Below the pieces are notes generated by a model. That model was not told where the DNA came from. It searched no databases and saw only the letters and a program-made list of their open reading frames with translations. DNA of 64,000 nucleotides from Chrysaora quinquecirrha (lineage: Eukaryota > Cnidaria > Scyphozoa > Semaeostomeae > Pelagiidae), in contig JACTAT010000037.1 in assembly GCA_014526335.1 (NCBI GenBank), positions 3,861,958 to 3,925,957 on the forward strand. Reading direction: 5' to 3'. The translations under genes were made by a program, and so were the position numbers. Positions 1-9,157 of this stretch are shown in pieces. Every line of letters starts with the position of its first letter. Position 1 is the stretch's first letter.

Positions 1-1061
1 CCCCTGCTTGTCAAAGATGCAATTCCTATGATGAAACTTCCCTTCATGCTTTTTTCAATTGTACCCCTGTCAGTAAACTGTGGAAATTTGTATTCAAACT
101 TGTTAAGAAAATCAACCCTTCCCTCAATCTAAATAACATTTGTAAGTTTGTTATCCTTGGTTTTTACGAATATAAACCCGACTTACCTGTAGAAAACTTT
201 TTACGAGATGCAGCTTTTTCAGTCATTTGGAAAACAAGAAATGAAATAATTTTTGACAACAAAAGAGATGACTTGAAAAACAGATTCATCTTCAAGGTTA
301 TTTCCAATCTCAAAGAAGAACATTTCATTGCTTCACAAGATGTTGAAACTCTCAATCTTTTTGAACAAAAATGGTGTCAAAATGGTGTCCTTGCTTCCCT
401 TGAGAATCGAAAACTCAAAATCAACATCCCATGAGACTTGCCTCGTTTTCATTTCCCCGATTTCCGTTTTTTCTCTCCTTTTTTTTTTTTTTGCTTCTCT
501 TTTCCGTCTTTCCCTTTACTTCCCCAGATTTTATGAATTATTATTGCGTTTATTAAATTGTTTATTTATTTGTTTCAACGTTTGAATATTTTTAACTTTG
601 AATTAGGGAATTTTGATTGTAGTTTAATAAGTATCTAATTAGTTGTAGTTTATTCATTTGGTTTTAACATTAGAATTTTATAGTATTGGGTTTGCTTAGG
701 TTAGTTTAATTAGGTAATTTTTATTGTTGTTAAGTATTTCGTTAATTTCATTAGTTGTAGTTTTATCATTAGTTAAATAGTAATATATTCAGATTAATTG
801 TAGTTATAGTTGTTGTTGTAGTATTAAGTTTATTAGAATTGTTAGTTGTAGTTTAAGATAATTTAGTTAAATTTGTATTTGAAATTAAAAATGGACACAT
901 TAGCAATATTTCTAAACCAATGAACATTTAGCAATGAACAATACATTTCAATTTGAACAATTTCATAACTTATTTAATTAAATTATTTTAACCTGTAAAT
1001 ATGTTGAGTTTTGGGATAAAATTAAACGAGCGTAGGCATGTGCCTAGCTCAAAAAAAAAAA
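1..1061 (+). mobile_element. Family B LINE copy B0, 3' end only (U1-inserted)
   Basis: This is the tail of a non-LTR retrotransposon cut by the window start. It holds the last part of ORF2, an AT-rich 3' UTR with repeated TTAGTTGTAG-like words, a terminal stem-loop (1028-1050, GAGC/TAGGCA pairing with TGCCTA/GCTC) and an A-run that abuts U1 snRNA sequence at 1062. It is nearly identical to 12301-13360 (end of B1), which fixes the family. The bases at position 1 and position 12301 start the same text, so the copy continues to the left of the window. Confidence 0.95.
3..434 (+). pseudogene. Family B ORF2 C-terminal fragment
   Basis: An open frame from the window edge to a TGA at 432-434, ending NRKLKINIP. 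It begins with the C-terminal zinc-knuckle motif of LINE ORF2 proteins, CQRC...H....C (C-x2-C-x8-H-x4-C), followed by a Lys- and Phe-rich tail. The same tail ends B1, B2 and B3. The upstream APE and RT domains lie outside the window, so whether the whole gene is intact is unknown. This part has no break. Confidence 0.85.
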
Positions 1062-1203
1062 TTGATCAACAAGGAGATTCTTCCAGGGCGAGGCCTTTCC
1101 ATTGCAGTTCGATTTGGCTGACCCCTGCGATTACCGCAAACGTTGGTAACTCGACCGTACAATTTCTGGTAGTGGGGACCTGCGCTCGTGCTAGTCCCCT
1201 TCC
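1062..1203 (+). ncRNA. U1 snRNA gene, 3' part (nt 26 onward)
   Basis: It starts TTGATCAACAAGG directly after the poly(A) of B0 and matches U1 to its end, including the CCAGGGCGAGGC block, GACCCCTGCGATT, the Sm site AATTTCTGG and the terminal stem-loop region GGGGACCTGCGCTCG. The 5' 25 nt, including the splice-site recognition sequence, are separated by the LINE. It cannot make a functional U1 RNA as it stands. Confidence 0.93.
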
Positions 1204-1634
1204 AATAGTACTAATGTCAAATTCTGCATACATGTCACCACACCACCACGACTTGCCAGATACCAGGCATCTCTCGACACAATAATTCCCCTACTCTACA
1301 AAGAGTGTGCAAGTTACCCACCGTTTGCCGTTTTCCACATCTTTTGCTCTGGATGCCGGAAAATGCACCAATCCTTACCACATTCGTACAGCCGCAACCG
1401 GAAGCCCATCCTGTGCAACACTATTAAAGAGCAAGCTGGGCTTCTATGAATGCCACGCCCACTGTTGCAACTGGCCAGAGTGCTCACCACACCTTCTCAG
1501 AAGCACTGCACACCCACCAAGATCTACCCCCACCAACCCACTTGATATGCATCAAACGGTACACGTACATGTGCATGTGCACACTTCCCCGTTTCTAGCT
1601 TGTAGTGTCATGCACATTCGGCCCTCTAGCTTTG
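1204..1634 (+). other. U1-to-5S spacer
   Basis: About 430 bp shared by every array unit. It contains no protein gene I would support. Just upstream of 5S is an alternating purine-pyrimidine stretch (1561-1581, ACACGTACATGTGCATGTGC) kept in all units. Pol II signals for U1 3' processing and any upstream 5S element would lie here, but I could not identify them with confidence. Confidence 0.7.
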
Positions 1635-1754
1635 GCCTACCACCATACCACCATGAATATACCGGTTCTCATCCGATCACCGCAGTCAAGCATGGTCGGG
1701 CCAGGTCAGTACCTGGATGGGTGACCGCCTGGGAACACCTGGTGTTGTAGGCTT
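1635..1754 (+). rRNA. 5S rRNA gene
   Basis: 120 nt from GCCTACCACCATACC to TGTTGTAGGCTT. It has the internal control region (CAGTCAAGCATGGTCGGGCC, then CAGTACCTGGATGGGTGACC) and the closing helix with the 5' end. It lies between U1 and U2 remnants in the same orientation. It differs from the 19823 and 60880 copies at a few bases (CCACCATACC versus CGACCATACC; CTCATCCG versus CTCGTCCG), so it may be a variant or a drifting copy. Confidence 0.92.
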
Positions 1755-1757
1755 CAC

Positions 1758-1762
1758 TTTTT
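1758..1762 (+). terminator. Pol III terminator of 5S
   Basis: A run of five T four bases after the 5S end (CACTTTTTGC). The same run follows every 5S copy in the window. Confidence 0.75.
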
Positions 1763-1906
1763 GCAATTGCAGTCCTTCTATTCTTTTCAAACCGACGTAG
1801 CCAGGCCAGGTATTGCACACGGACTGGCAATCCGTGTCGCTGTCCTGCACCCACGTGTGATTGCAACACATGTGGAGACGCAGCCTGAAGCGAAGACTAG
1901 TTCATT

Positions 1907-1930
1907 ATCGCTTCTCGGCCTTTTGTCTAA
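1907..1930 (+). ncRNA. U2 snRNA gene, 5' head (nt 1-24)
   Basis: ATCGCTTCTCGGCC followed by TTTTGTCTAA matches the U2 5' end (one G-to-T change against the intact copy at 61156). Family A sequence follows at once. The downstream part of the same gene is at 6847-6998. Confidence 0.88.
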
Positions 1931-1974
1931 CGGCGAAGCTCTATCCGTAGGAATCGCATTTAGGCCGGTTAGTT

Positions 1975-2015
1975 GCTGAAAAACCACTGCAGTTAGATCA
2001 AGTTATTGTGGTTTT
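1975..2015 (+). other. 5' UTR hairpin of family A with U2-like loop
   Basis: AAAACCAC pairs with GTGGTTTT about 20 nt later (the A1 copy reads GAAAAACCAC). The loop holds AGATCAAGT (1995-2003), identical to U2 nt 25-33, the very stretch missing from the interrupted U2 gene. All four A copies keep it. The function is unknown. Confidence 0.5.
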
Positions 2016-2053
2016 TTTTTTGGAAATTTCTTGTTTGTTTTTGGATCAGCAGA

Positions 2054-3216
2054 ATGTCACAGCTCAGAAGACCAACCACAGTTTTGGTGAAATATGACTG
2101 TCATGGAACCGTACTTGGATCTGATATTTATGAAGCTTTGCTATCAAAGAATTTTAGCGCTTGCTCAGTTCAGCGTTCAGATGATGGCGCTTACTTGGTT
2201 TCTTTTGCTTCCTGACGAATTAAAGAAGAACTACTTCACATGGGTTCTCTACAATCGTCAAAAATGAAGATGTTTTTTGCGGATGCTGATATTTCTTTTA
2301 CATATGTCACGGTTTTCATGCTCCATATGAATTGGAAAATCGTATAATTGAGAAATATTTGGAAAAATATGGCGAAATCGTAAGCTCCAGATATGGTCAT
2401 CTCCCTAGTCATCCGTCAGTTCAGAATGGTCTTCGACACTTCAGAATGGTTTTGAGTTCTGATATTCCAAGTTGGATATATATAAATAAATTCGCTTTGT
2501 CTGTTAAATATGACAATCAAGTTAAAACATGCCGAAGATGTGATTCAGCTGATCACCTAACTAATGCATGCAACAAGATTCGTTGTTTTAATTGCGGAAA
2601 ACCTGGCAACACGTCAAGTAATTGTGATGATATTCAGCGGTGTTCTCTTTGTCGAGCTGCATCTCACTCTACTGTTGAATGCACTGGATGGGTTCCTGAG
2701 AGACGCCCTTTGCAAGATAATGTCTCTGCTATTGAAAATGCTCCCATTCAATCATCTTCTGCTTCTGAACACCAGTCAGCTAAACAGAGGGAGGTTATTC
2801 AAAAATCATCATCCTCAGCCTCGGCGCATGTCCTCCCAAAGCTTCCAGTATTCTCCTTTCAGACGCCATCAGCAACCCCCAGATTTAATTTATTTAGTAA
2901 CGTCAAGAAAACTGTGTCACCAAACTTTACTGTAGAAAATGTCTCAGATCTCATCAACAAGAAGAACAAGGAAAGCCAACCTTCATCTCAAGATTTCTCT
3001 CAACTTCCCAAGTCGACTCCTTTCATACCAGAATCTACAGAAGAACAGACGGAGGAGCCTGTTGTCTCTGAAAGTGCTTCTCAATATGATTCAGATGCTT
3101 CATTTATTTCCACCCGCTCAAAAAGATCTTTCGACTCCTCTGATGATACTGTCAAGAAGTCTCAAAAGAAGAAGTCAACCCTTAAGAAGGAAAAGCAGAA
3201 ATCTCCCTGGAAGTAA
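2054..3216 (+). pseudogene. Family A ORF1 (CCHC RNA-binding protein), broken
   Basis: The ATG at 2054 gives MSQLRRPTTVLVKYDC; the same start is used in every A copy. ORF1 proteins of LINEs bind element RNA. The domain order is an N-terminal RRM-like region of about 180 residues, three zinc knuckles (CRRC, CFNC, CSLC, each C-x2-C-x4-H-x4-C; the second has H changed to N here, GKPGNTSSNC), then a Ser-rich tail ending in Lys clusters. This copy has a TGA at 2213-2215 and loses one A near 2317, shifting frame. A4 at 28556 shows the intact form. Confidence 0.85.
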
Positions 3217-3252
3217 CTGTAATTAAATTTCTTTTTTCTTGTTCCTTTAAGC

Positions 3253-6200
3253 ATGATCTCTTGTGCCTCGTTGAATGTTCACGGTTTAAGGTCGGATAAA
3301 AAGTTAAATAACATCTTAAGCTGGTTATCCATGCAAAATTTCAAGTTATATTCCTCCAAGAAACTCATTTTGCAAATCAATCAGATCTTTCATATTTAGA
3401 TCAAGTATGGTCTGGGTCATCATTTCACTCTTTTGGCTCAAATCATAGTAGAGGAGTTAGTATTCTGTTTCGTAAGAAAGTTAAGCAAGAAGACGTTAAG
3501 ATCCGTACAGATCATTCTGGTAGGTTAATTAATATTCTTTATGACACTGGTAACTCTATTCTCCAGCTGTGTAATATCTATGCTCCAAACAGGGTTTCTG
3601 ATAGGGTTGAATTTTTTGATAGTCTGTCTTCTGTTATAAAAGGCGGTTGTCCAACTATTCTTGCTGGTGATTTCAACTGTTTGGAAGACATATATCTTGA
3701 CAAATTGGGTGGTGATCTTGATGCAGGTTCGTCTGACATAAATTCTCTTCAGTCGTTTTTGTCTTCGTACAACCTGATTGATGTTTTTAGGGACTTGCAT
3801 CCCTCGGCTCGTGTTTTTACCTGGTCTAACTCTAATAAATCAATTTCTTGTCGTCTTGACCGTTTCTATATTTCTAACGACGTTTTTATTAACACTTCAG
3901 TTGCAGAAATTACTCCTTTTTCATTCTCAGATCACGATTGTCCCTATATATCTTTTTTGGAGCCCAATTCTTTAAAACGTGGTCCTGGATACTGGAAATT
4001 TAATGTTAGTCTTCTTGAGTATCCTGCTTTTGTAGACAAAATGAGTCATTTTCTTAGGTTTTGGTGTGCTAAAAAACATCAATATACAAATCTTCAGGCT
4101 TGGTGGGATATTGGAAAGAAGAAAATCAAACATATTTGCGTAAGATTTTCAAAAAAACTTGCAAGGGATAAGCGTGAGAGGCGACAAAACATAGAATTTC
4201 AGATACGAAATTTACAAGGTGATAATGCTGGAAATAAGCTCACACAACTTCGTGATGAGCTTCTATCTCTTGATAAAGAGCATGTTAAGGGTGCTCAAAT
4301 TCGCAGCAAAGATAGGTTTTATAGTGATTTTGAGAAACCCAGTAATTATTTCTTCAATCTTGAATCTTCCAGGCAAGAGAAAAAGGTTATCAATGCAATT
4401 AAATCTCAAGATGATGTTATAATTCGAAATACTAAAGGAATATTAAGTACTTTAGTTTCTTATTATTCTACTCTTTGCACTTCTCAGACTTTGGACATGT
4501 CTGAACAGGAATATCTTTTAGACTCTATTGACAGGCAGCTTTCAGAAGTTGAATGTTTATCTTTGGCAGATCATTTCACTACAGAAGAACTGTATGCAGC
4601 TCTTCTTTCAATGAAGCGTTTTAAGTCTCCTGGCTGTGATGGCCTTCCTATGGAGTTCTAGCTCCAGTTCTGGAACATAATTGGAACAGATTTTGCAGAC
4701 TTAATTAATTTTTTTCTTCTTGATGGCAAGTTTTCGGATTCAATGCGAATGGCAATAATTAGTCTTATCTTTAAATCAGGAGATAAGCTTCTGTGCAAAA
4801 ACTGGCGGCCTATCTCTTTACTCAATGTGGACTATAAGATTGTAACTAAAGCTCTCACTAATAGGCTGAAAAATGTTCTTTCATCTTTAGTTTCGGTTGA
4901 TCAAACTTGCAGTGTTCCTGGACGTAGCATTTTTGATAGTCTATATCTTGTTAGAGACGTTTTCGAATATATCAGACAGAAAGATCTCTCCTGTGCAATT
5001 CTGAAGTTGGATCAAGAAAAGGCTTTTGACAGAGTTGACCACAATTTTCTTTTTAAAGTCCTGCAGCGAATGAATTTTGGTCCACTTTTTACAAAATATA
5101 TTCGTGTTCTGTATAATGATGTTTCATCGAAGTTTTCAAACAATGGGCACTTTTCGGATCCTTTTTTAATTTCTCGGGGAGATAGGCAAGGATGTCCTCT
5201 GTCTCCTCTCCTTTTTGTTCTTGTTGCAGAAACACTAGGGAATTGCCTTCGTAAAAACTCTTCCATTAAAGTTCTCTCAGTTCCAGGTTCTGTTGTTACG
5301 GTGTGTCAATATGCTGATGACACCACAGTTTTCGCTACAGATTGTAAATCAGTATCCGAAATTAAAAGAGAGACTGACAGGTATGAGAAAGGTTCAGGAG
5401 CAAAGATCAATCTAAATCCTGGTAAATCTGCTGGAATGTGGGTAGGTGAATACAATGGTCCGAACAAATTATATGGATTCGACTTTTCGTCCAGGTCTTT
5501 AAAGATTCTTGGCATTGAATTTGGTACGGCTGAATCTATTCTTGATTCTTGGAACTCCCGTTGCAATTCTCTAGAAAAGAAATTAGAATGCTGGAAGAAT
5601 CGCTCTCTTTCATTGCGTGGTAAAGTTCTTATTATTAATTCGCTAGCCTTATCAGGGCTTATTTTTCTTGGTTCGGTCTTTACTATTCCACAATTTGTGA
5701 TTAATCGTATTAAGAAATCTGTTTTTAACTTTTTATGGTCTGGAAAAAATGAATTAGTGAGACGCAACTTTGTATATCAGCCCTTTGATAGGGGAGGATT
5801 AGGCTTGATTGATATACAGTTAAAAGTGGATGCTCTGCAGTTTAAAATGATTGATTACATTGCTGACTGCAATTGTAATCTTGCTTGGATACATTTAGCA
5901 TGTTACTGGATTGGTCGTAGCCTTTCAAAATATTCTAAAGAATGGAGGTTTCTTAGATCCAACTCAAAGCTTAACTCTCTTTTTCGCCCTAATTTTTATG
6001 ACATGCTGCTCAGTAAGTTTGATAGGTTCTCTTCCAATTACTTGCAAATCAAGAGTGTTGATCGTTGCGTTAAGGTCTTTTATAGAGATCTTATTTTGAT
6101 GAATTATGAGCCTCCTAGATGTCAACGTGAGTGGCTCTATCTTGGTGCAATTCCGTGGAAATCGGTTTGGCTTTCCTGTATGAAGGGTATTTCAAGTGGT

Positions 6201-6710
6201 TTAGAGAATGATGTAAACTGGAAGATTGTTCACGGCGTTCTTCCTTCTCTTGTTTATCTTAATTCTTGGGGAATTCCAAATGTAAATGTTAATTGTAGAA
6301 GATGTAAAAATGTGCCGGAAACGACAAAACATATTTTTCTTGAATGTCCAGTAGCTAAAAAAGTATGGTCATTTTATTACCCGTATATACGAAGGTTATC
6401 TTTATCAGATGATATTCTAAATGAACGTTTCATATTTTTGCATATATATCCCATTTATATAAATGGGATATAGGAAAACTATTTGTAATTATGTAACTAA
6501 ACTTATTGTTAGTGTAATTTGGAAAAAACGTTGCTGTCAGTTGTATGAATCGAGAACATATTCTGAAGATGATATCATAAGACACATAAATGGAGTAATT
6601 AGAGATCGAATTCTAGTTTACTTTCAACAAAAAATAAAGACTTTGAATATTTTAAGATCGATAATATTCTATGTAGTGCAATTGAAAATGAATTAGTTTT
6701 GAATTTATGA
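3253..6710 (+). pseudogene. Family A ORF2 (APE endonuclease + reverse transcriptase), broken
   Basis: The intended product is about 1150 aa. The N-terminal APE-type endonuclease shows SLNVHGL, LQETHF, GDFNC and SDHDCP. The RT shows NWRPISLLN, DQTCSVPGRSI, LDQEKAFDRV, RQGCPLSPLL and QYADDTTVF, and the C-terminus has CRRCKN...H....C. The endonuclease nicks the target and RT primes from it. Defects: one A lost near 3337, an in-frame TAG at 4659-4661 (shared by all A copies), V-to-D in the RQGCP block (GDRQGCP), a stop at 6471-6473 and a late frameshift. The ATG sits just after TTTAAGC, the site where a MITE entered in a relative. Confidence 0.88.
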
Positions 6711-6779
6711 ATGAATCATTTCAAATTGTATTGAGCCTGCTGTAAGATATTTGCTTGATTAATGGTTGCATTGTAGTAA

Positions 6780-6814
6780 GGGAGTGTACCTGCAGCTTAA
6801 CTGGGGGCACTCCC
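6780..6814 (+). promoter_or_regulatory. 3' terminal stem-loop of family A
   Basis: GGGAGTG pairs with CACTCCC around a loop of about 20 nt, followed by about 30 nt of A-rich sequence and then U2. The same structure ends A2, A3, the chimera and A4. In some LINEs a 3' stem-loop is what the RT recognises; that role here is inferred. Confidence 0.65.
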
Positions 6815-6846
6815 ATTCGAATAAAAAATTAAAAGAGAAAAAAAAA

Positions 6847-6998
6847 GTATCTGTTCTTATCAGCTTAATATCTGATATGCACCCAAGGGTGCTCAAATAT
6901 TAAACTGATTTTTGGAATTGGTCCATGGGTCTGAAGCTTGCTTCACCCCGGACACGGGTTGTCCTGGTATTGCAGTGCCGCCATGGATGGCCCACCCC
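6847..6998 (+). ncRNA. U2 snRNA gene, 3' part (nt 36 onward)
   Basis: It starts GTATCTGTTCTTATCAGC right after the A-rich LINE end. It carries stem-loop II, the Sm-like site GATTTTTGG and the 3' loops ending near CCGCCATGGATGGCCCACCCC. It lacks nt 1-35, including part of the branch-site pairing region. Confidence 0.92.
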
Positions 6999-7351
6999 CT
7001 CATCTTGAAGTGTAAAACAAGCAACACAGAAGAACCTTCTTCATCGTCACATCTCTTTCTGTCGTCATCGTCTTGCAGATGTCTTAGCCATCCATCTCTC
7101 ACATTGCACTGCATCAACAATCATTATACAGGAAACAGCATTTGTTTTGCCTTATTTACTCCACCTTTCACCATCGCATAGCATGAGTGCCGAAAGTTCC
7201 AACCGCAACGAGTCTTACCAAATCTGTTCTCATCCTTTGCCGATCTCAACGGAATGCAAGTGCCACCCTTTCACTTCTGGTCTGTTGCCAATGTATCACA
7301 TTTGAAACGAGAAGTTCCTGAACGACGCTCCCTCTGCTAGAAAAATCCTGC
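6999..7351 (+). other. U2-to-U1 spacer
   Basis: About 353 bp, the same in all units. It must hold the U1 promoter. The last 60 bp (from CACATTTGAAACGAG to the U1 start) are strongly conserved and are the likeliest place for a PSE, but I could not match a known consensus. No protein gene. Confidence 0.65.
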
Positions 7352-7371
7352 ATACTTACCTGACGGGGAAG
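7352..7371 (+). ncRNA. U1 snRNA gene, 5' head (nt 1-20)
   Basis: ATACTTACCTG plus ACGGGGAAG is the U1 5' end, which pairs with 5' splice sites. B1 begins immediately after. The rest of this gene is at 13361-13502. Confidence 0.92.
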
Positions 7372-7388
7372 AAATGTGTTAGCATGGA

Positions 7389-7400
7389 CCCGTCAGGTAA
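7389..7400 (+). promoter_or_regulatory. U1-complementary 12-mer in family B ORF1 start
   Basis: CCCGTCAGGTAA, codons 2-6 of ORF1, is the exact reverse complement of U1 nt 5-16 (TTACCTGACGGG, seen at 7356-7367 in the retained U1 head). It therefore either forms a hairpin with that head or presents a strong U1 snRNP binding site (CAG/GTAA). It is unchanged in the chimera, B2 and B3. Confidence 0.8.
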
Positions 7401-8501
7401 TACTACCGCTGTTGAAGAAAATTCTATAGATACAGGGACATGGGCAGATATTGCTGAAATGCAAGATACTGAAGATAATACCCATGCTCAAGGATCAACT
7501 AGTTTTGCACATGCGCAGGAAGAATTACCATCTTCGAATCAATTACATGAAGACTCCAGTAAAGATAGAAATGTTTCACAAGGTAACTTATATGCTGATC
7601 ATCTTAAGAAAAATAATACACCAACACCAACTAGCAGTATTGCATCAAGAGGAATCAAATTTTACACTCCATCAAATACATCACACACAGAAATAATTAC
7701 AAAAATATCCACAAAACATTGAACAACCCATGTGCTATAATACACTTGCAACGAATGCCATCTCGTGCTGGGCACCAAAATTGGAATGCTGTGCTTTCAT
7801 CCTCTCAATTGGATGACGTCCTCCTCTCAAAATCTGTTTTCATTCCATCTCAACCACACCATCCTCTCCCAATTACTCCCATTCGATCACGTGCTACGCT
7901 CATAACCATACCGTTTGCTTCCCCTGACATTCAAAACATTCAAATTCGTGAACAGCTAGAACAGTATGGAAAGATCATAAACATCTGGGATCAGAAATAC
8001 CAAGAGTTTCCATCTATATCCACTGGCAAACGATTGTGCACAATATACCCTAATCCAGAAAATCCACTTCCACCCTTCATTATCATATCAGGTCATAAAA
8101 TACTCATCTCCTTCAGAGGATGTCAACCAATTTGCATGCACTGCAACTCCACATCTCATCTCACTGCCAATTGCAACCTCAGGGGTCTGAAGCTCTGCTT
8201 CCACTGTGGGGATGACAGTCACAACTACAGGGACTGTGACATACGACTGAATGGTGACAGACACACAACACACAATACTGAACGGCAACAAACCTCTGAC
8301 AGTGACATGAACAGCAACAGCAACAACTACATTGACAACAACAGCGACACGGACAATTTTGACCTTGACACTGTTGTACTTTCTAACTATGACAGTGACT
8401 TAGATAGGCCACTGCCTAAGAACAGACGTAGGCCCTTACACACAGGACAAAAACAACAACAAAACAGTGACAGCGAGACAGACCAACAGGACGGACCAGC
8501 A

Positions 8502-8525
8502 GGGCCTAAGTATAGGCTTAGGCCC
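8502..8525 (+). repeat. Inverted repeat inside ORF1
   Basis: GGGCCTAAG, a 6-nt loop, then CTTAGGCCC: a perfect 9-bp hairpin in the coding sequence. The equivalent hairpin is seen in B2 near 34967; in B3 near 45658 the second arm is changed (CTTAGGCTC). Confidence 0.6.
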
Positions 8526-8531
8526 TTGCCA

Positions 8532-8561
8532 AAGCAACAACAACAACAACAACAACAACAC
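8532..8561 (+). repeat. CAA microsatellite in ORF1
   Basis: A run of CAA triplets encoding poly-Gln. Its length differs between B1, B2 and B3. Confidence 0.8.
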
Positions 8562-9157
8562 GACAGTGACTCAAACGCACAGGACGTAACACAATCTGAC
8601 ACCTGCAGTGGTAGTCAGGCCGAGGACCCCTTCTCCATCTCCCATACAACACCTTCAGAAATAACTCCATCTTTTGACTCATCGCTATCCGACACCGCTA
8701 TTCAACAATCACCAGCATCTCAAACGTCCACCCCCAACCCCACTGAGTTGCAACACCATTCTTCACCATCAACACCAATCACATCAACACCATATACAAT
8801 CACTCCAGATATTGCCTCTGCTCTATTCCATTTTTCTGCTCCATCTACACAAACATCATCGCCAGTAATTCCATCCACCCAACCAACCTCACCACTCCAA
8901 CAAACAAGAACGTACTCACACAGCAAAAGACCTATGGAATCATCATCATCATCATCGAAACAGACCTCCCTGGACTTGACAGAGAAAGCAAAGATGAAGA
9001 AGAAAAAACATAAAAAATAACTCTCAGCTATAATTAACATTCATATTTCCTTTTTCTCTCTCTCTCTCTTTCTCTTCTCATTTCCATTCCTTAATCATTA
9101 TTTAATATTTTGACGAATAGTTAAAACATGAATTGTGTCCCAAATCCCTAAATTTTA

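Larger units (their letters stand above)
1931..6846 (+). mobile_element. Family A LINE copy A1, inserted in U2
   Basis: A full-length 4.9-kb non-LTR retrotransposon with a 5' UTR of about 120 bp, ORF1 (three CCHC knuckles), ORF2 (APE, RT, C-terminal zinc knuckle), a short 3' UTR, a terminal stem-loop at 6780-6814 and an A-rich end joined to U2 nt 36. The 11 bp of U2 between the head and the tail (nt 25-35) are missing, so insertion came with a small target deletion rather than a duplication. RT motifs resemble Tx1-type elements; that grouping is from recall of motif style, not from a tree. Confidence 0.93.
7384..9020 (+). pseudogene. Family B ORF1 (CCHC protein, Gln/Ser-rich), one frameshift
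   Basis: The ATG at 7384 gives MDPSGN. The frame breaks near 7719 where the intended sequence (HKTLNNPCAI) moves to another frame; from there it is open to 9020. Features: an acidic N-terminus, an RRM-like core (RATLITIPFASPDI, then KRLCTIYPNPENP), two zinc knuckles (CMHCNSTSHLTANC, CFHCGDDSHNYRDC), an Asp/Ser and poly-Gln region, a Ser/Thr/Pro-rich stretch and a basic end KAKMKKKKHKK. It is presumed to bind element RNA. The core is shared with family C ORF1. Confidence 0.86.

Noticed and set aside
1204..1634. Additional small RNA genes (tRNA, U5, U6, spliced leader) in spacers
   Set aside because: I found no A/B boxes with a cloverleaf, no U6 or U5 core text and no Sm site beyond those of U1 and U2.
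1307..1750. A 147-codon open frame repeated at 19495, 27822 and 60552
   Set aside because: It covers the spacer and 5S gene. Its conservation is explained by the RNA gene array, and its composition (His/Pro/Thr from spacer text) has no domain.
5306..5767. A 153-codon antisense frame seen in all A copies
   Set aside because: Shadow of the RT coding frame on the other strand; no domain or start context.
2054..6710. Retrovirus-like or LTR origin for the CCHC plus RT genes
   Set aside because: No LTRs, protease, RNase H or integrase; APE domain, 3' stem-loop and A-rich tail fit non-LTR elements.
6912..7181. An 89-codon frame repeated after each U2 tail
   Set aside because: It overlaps the U2 3' half and spacer; conserved because the unit is repeated, not because it codes.
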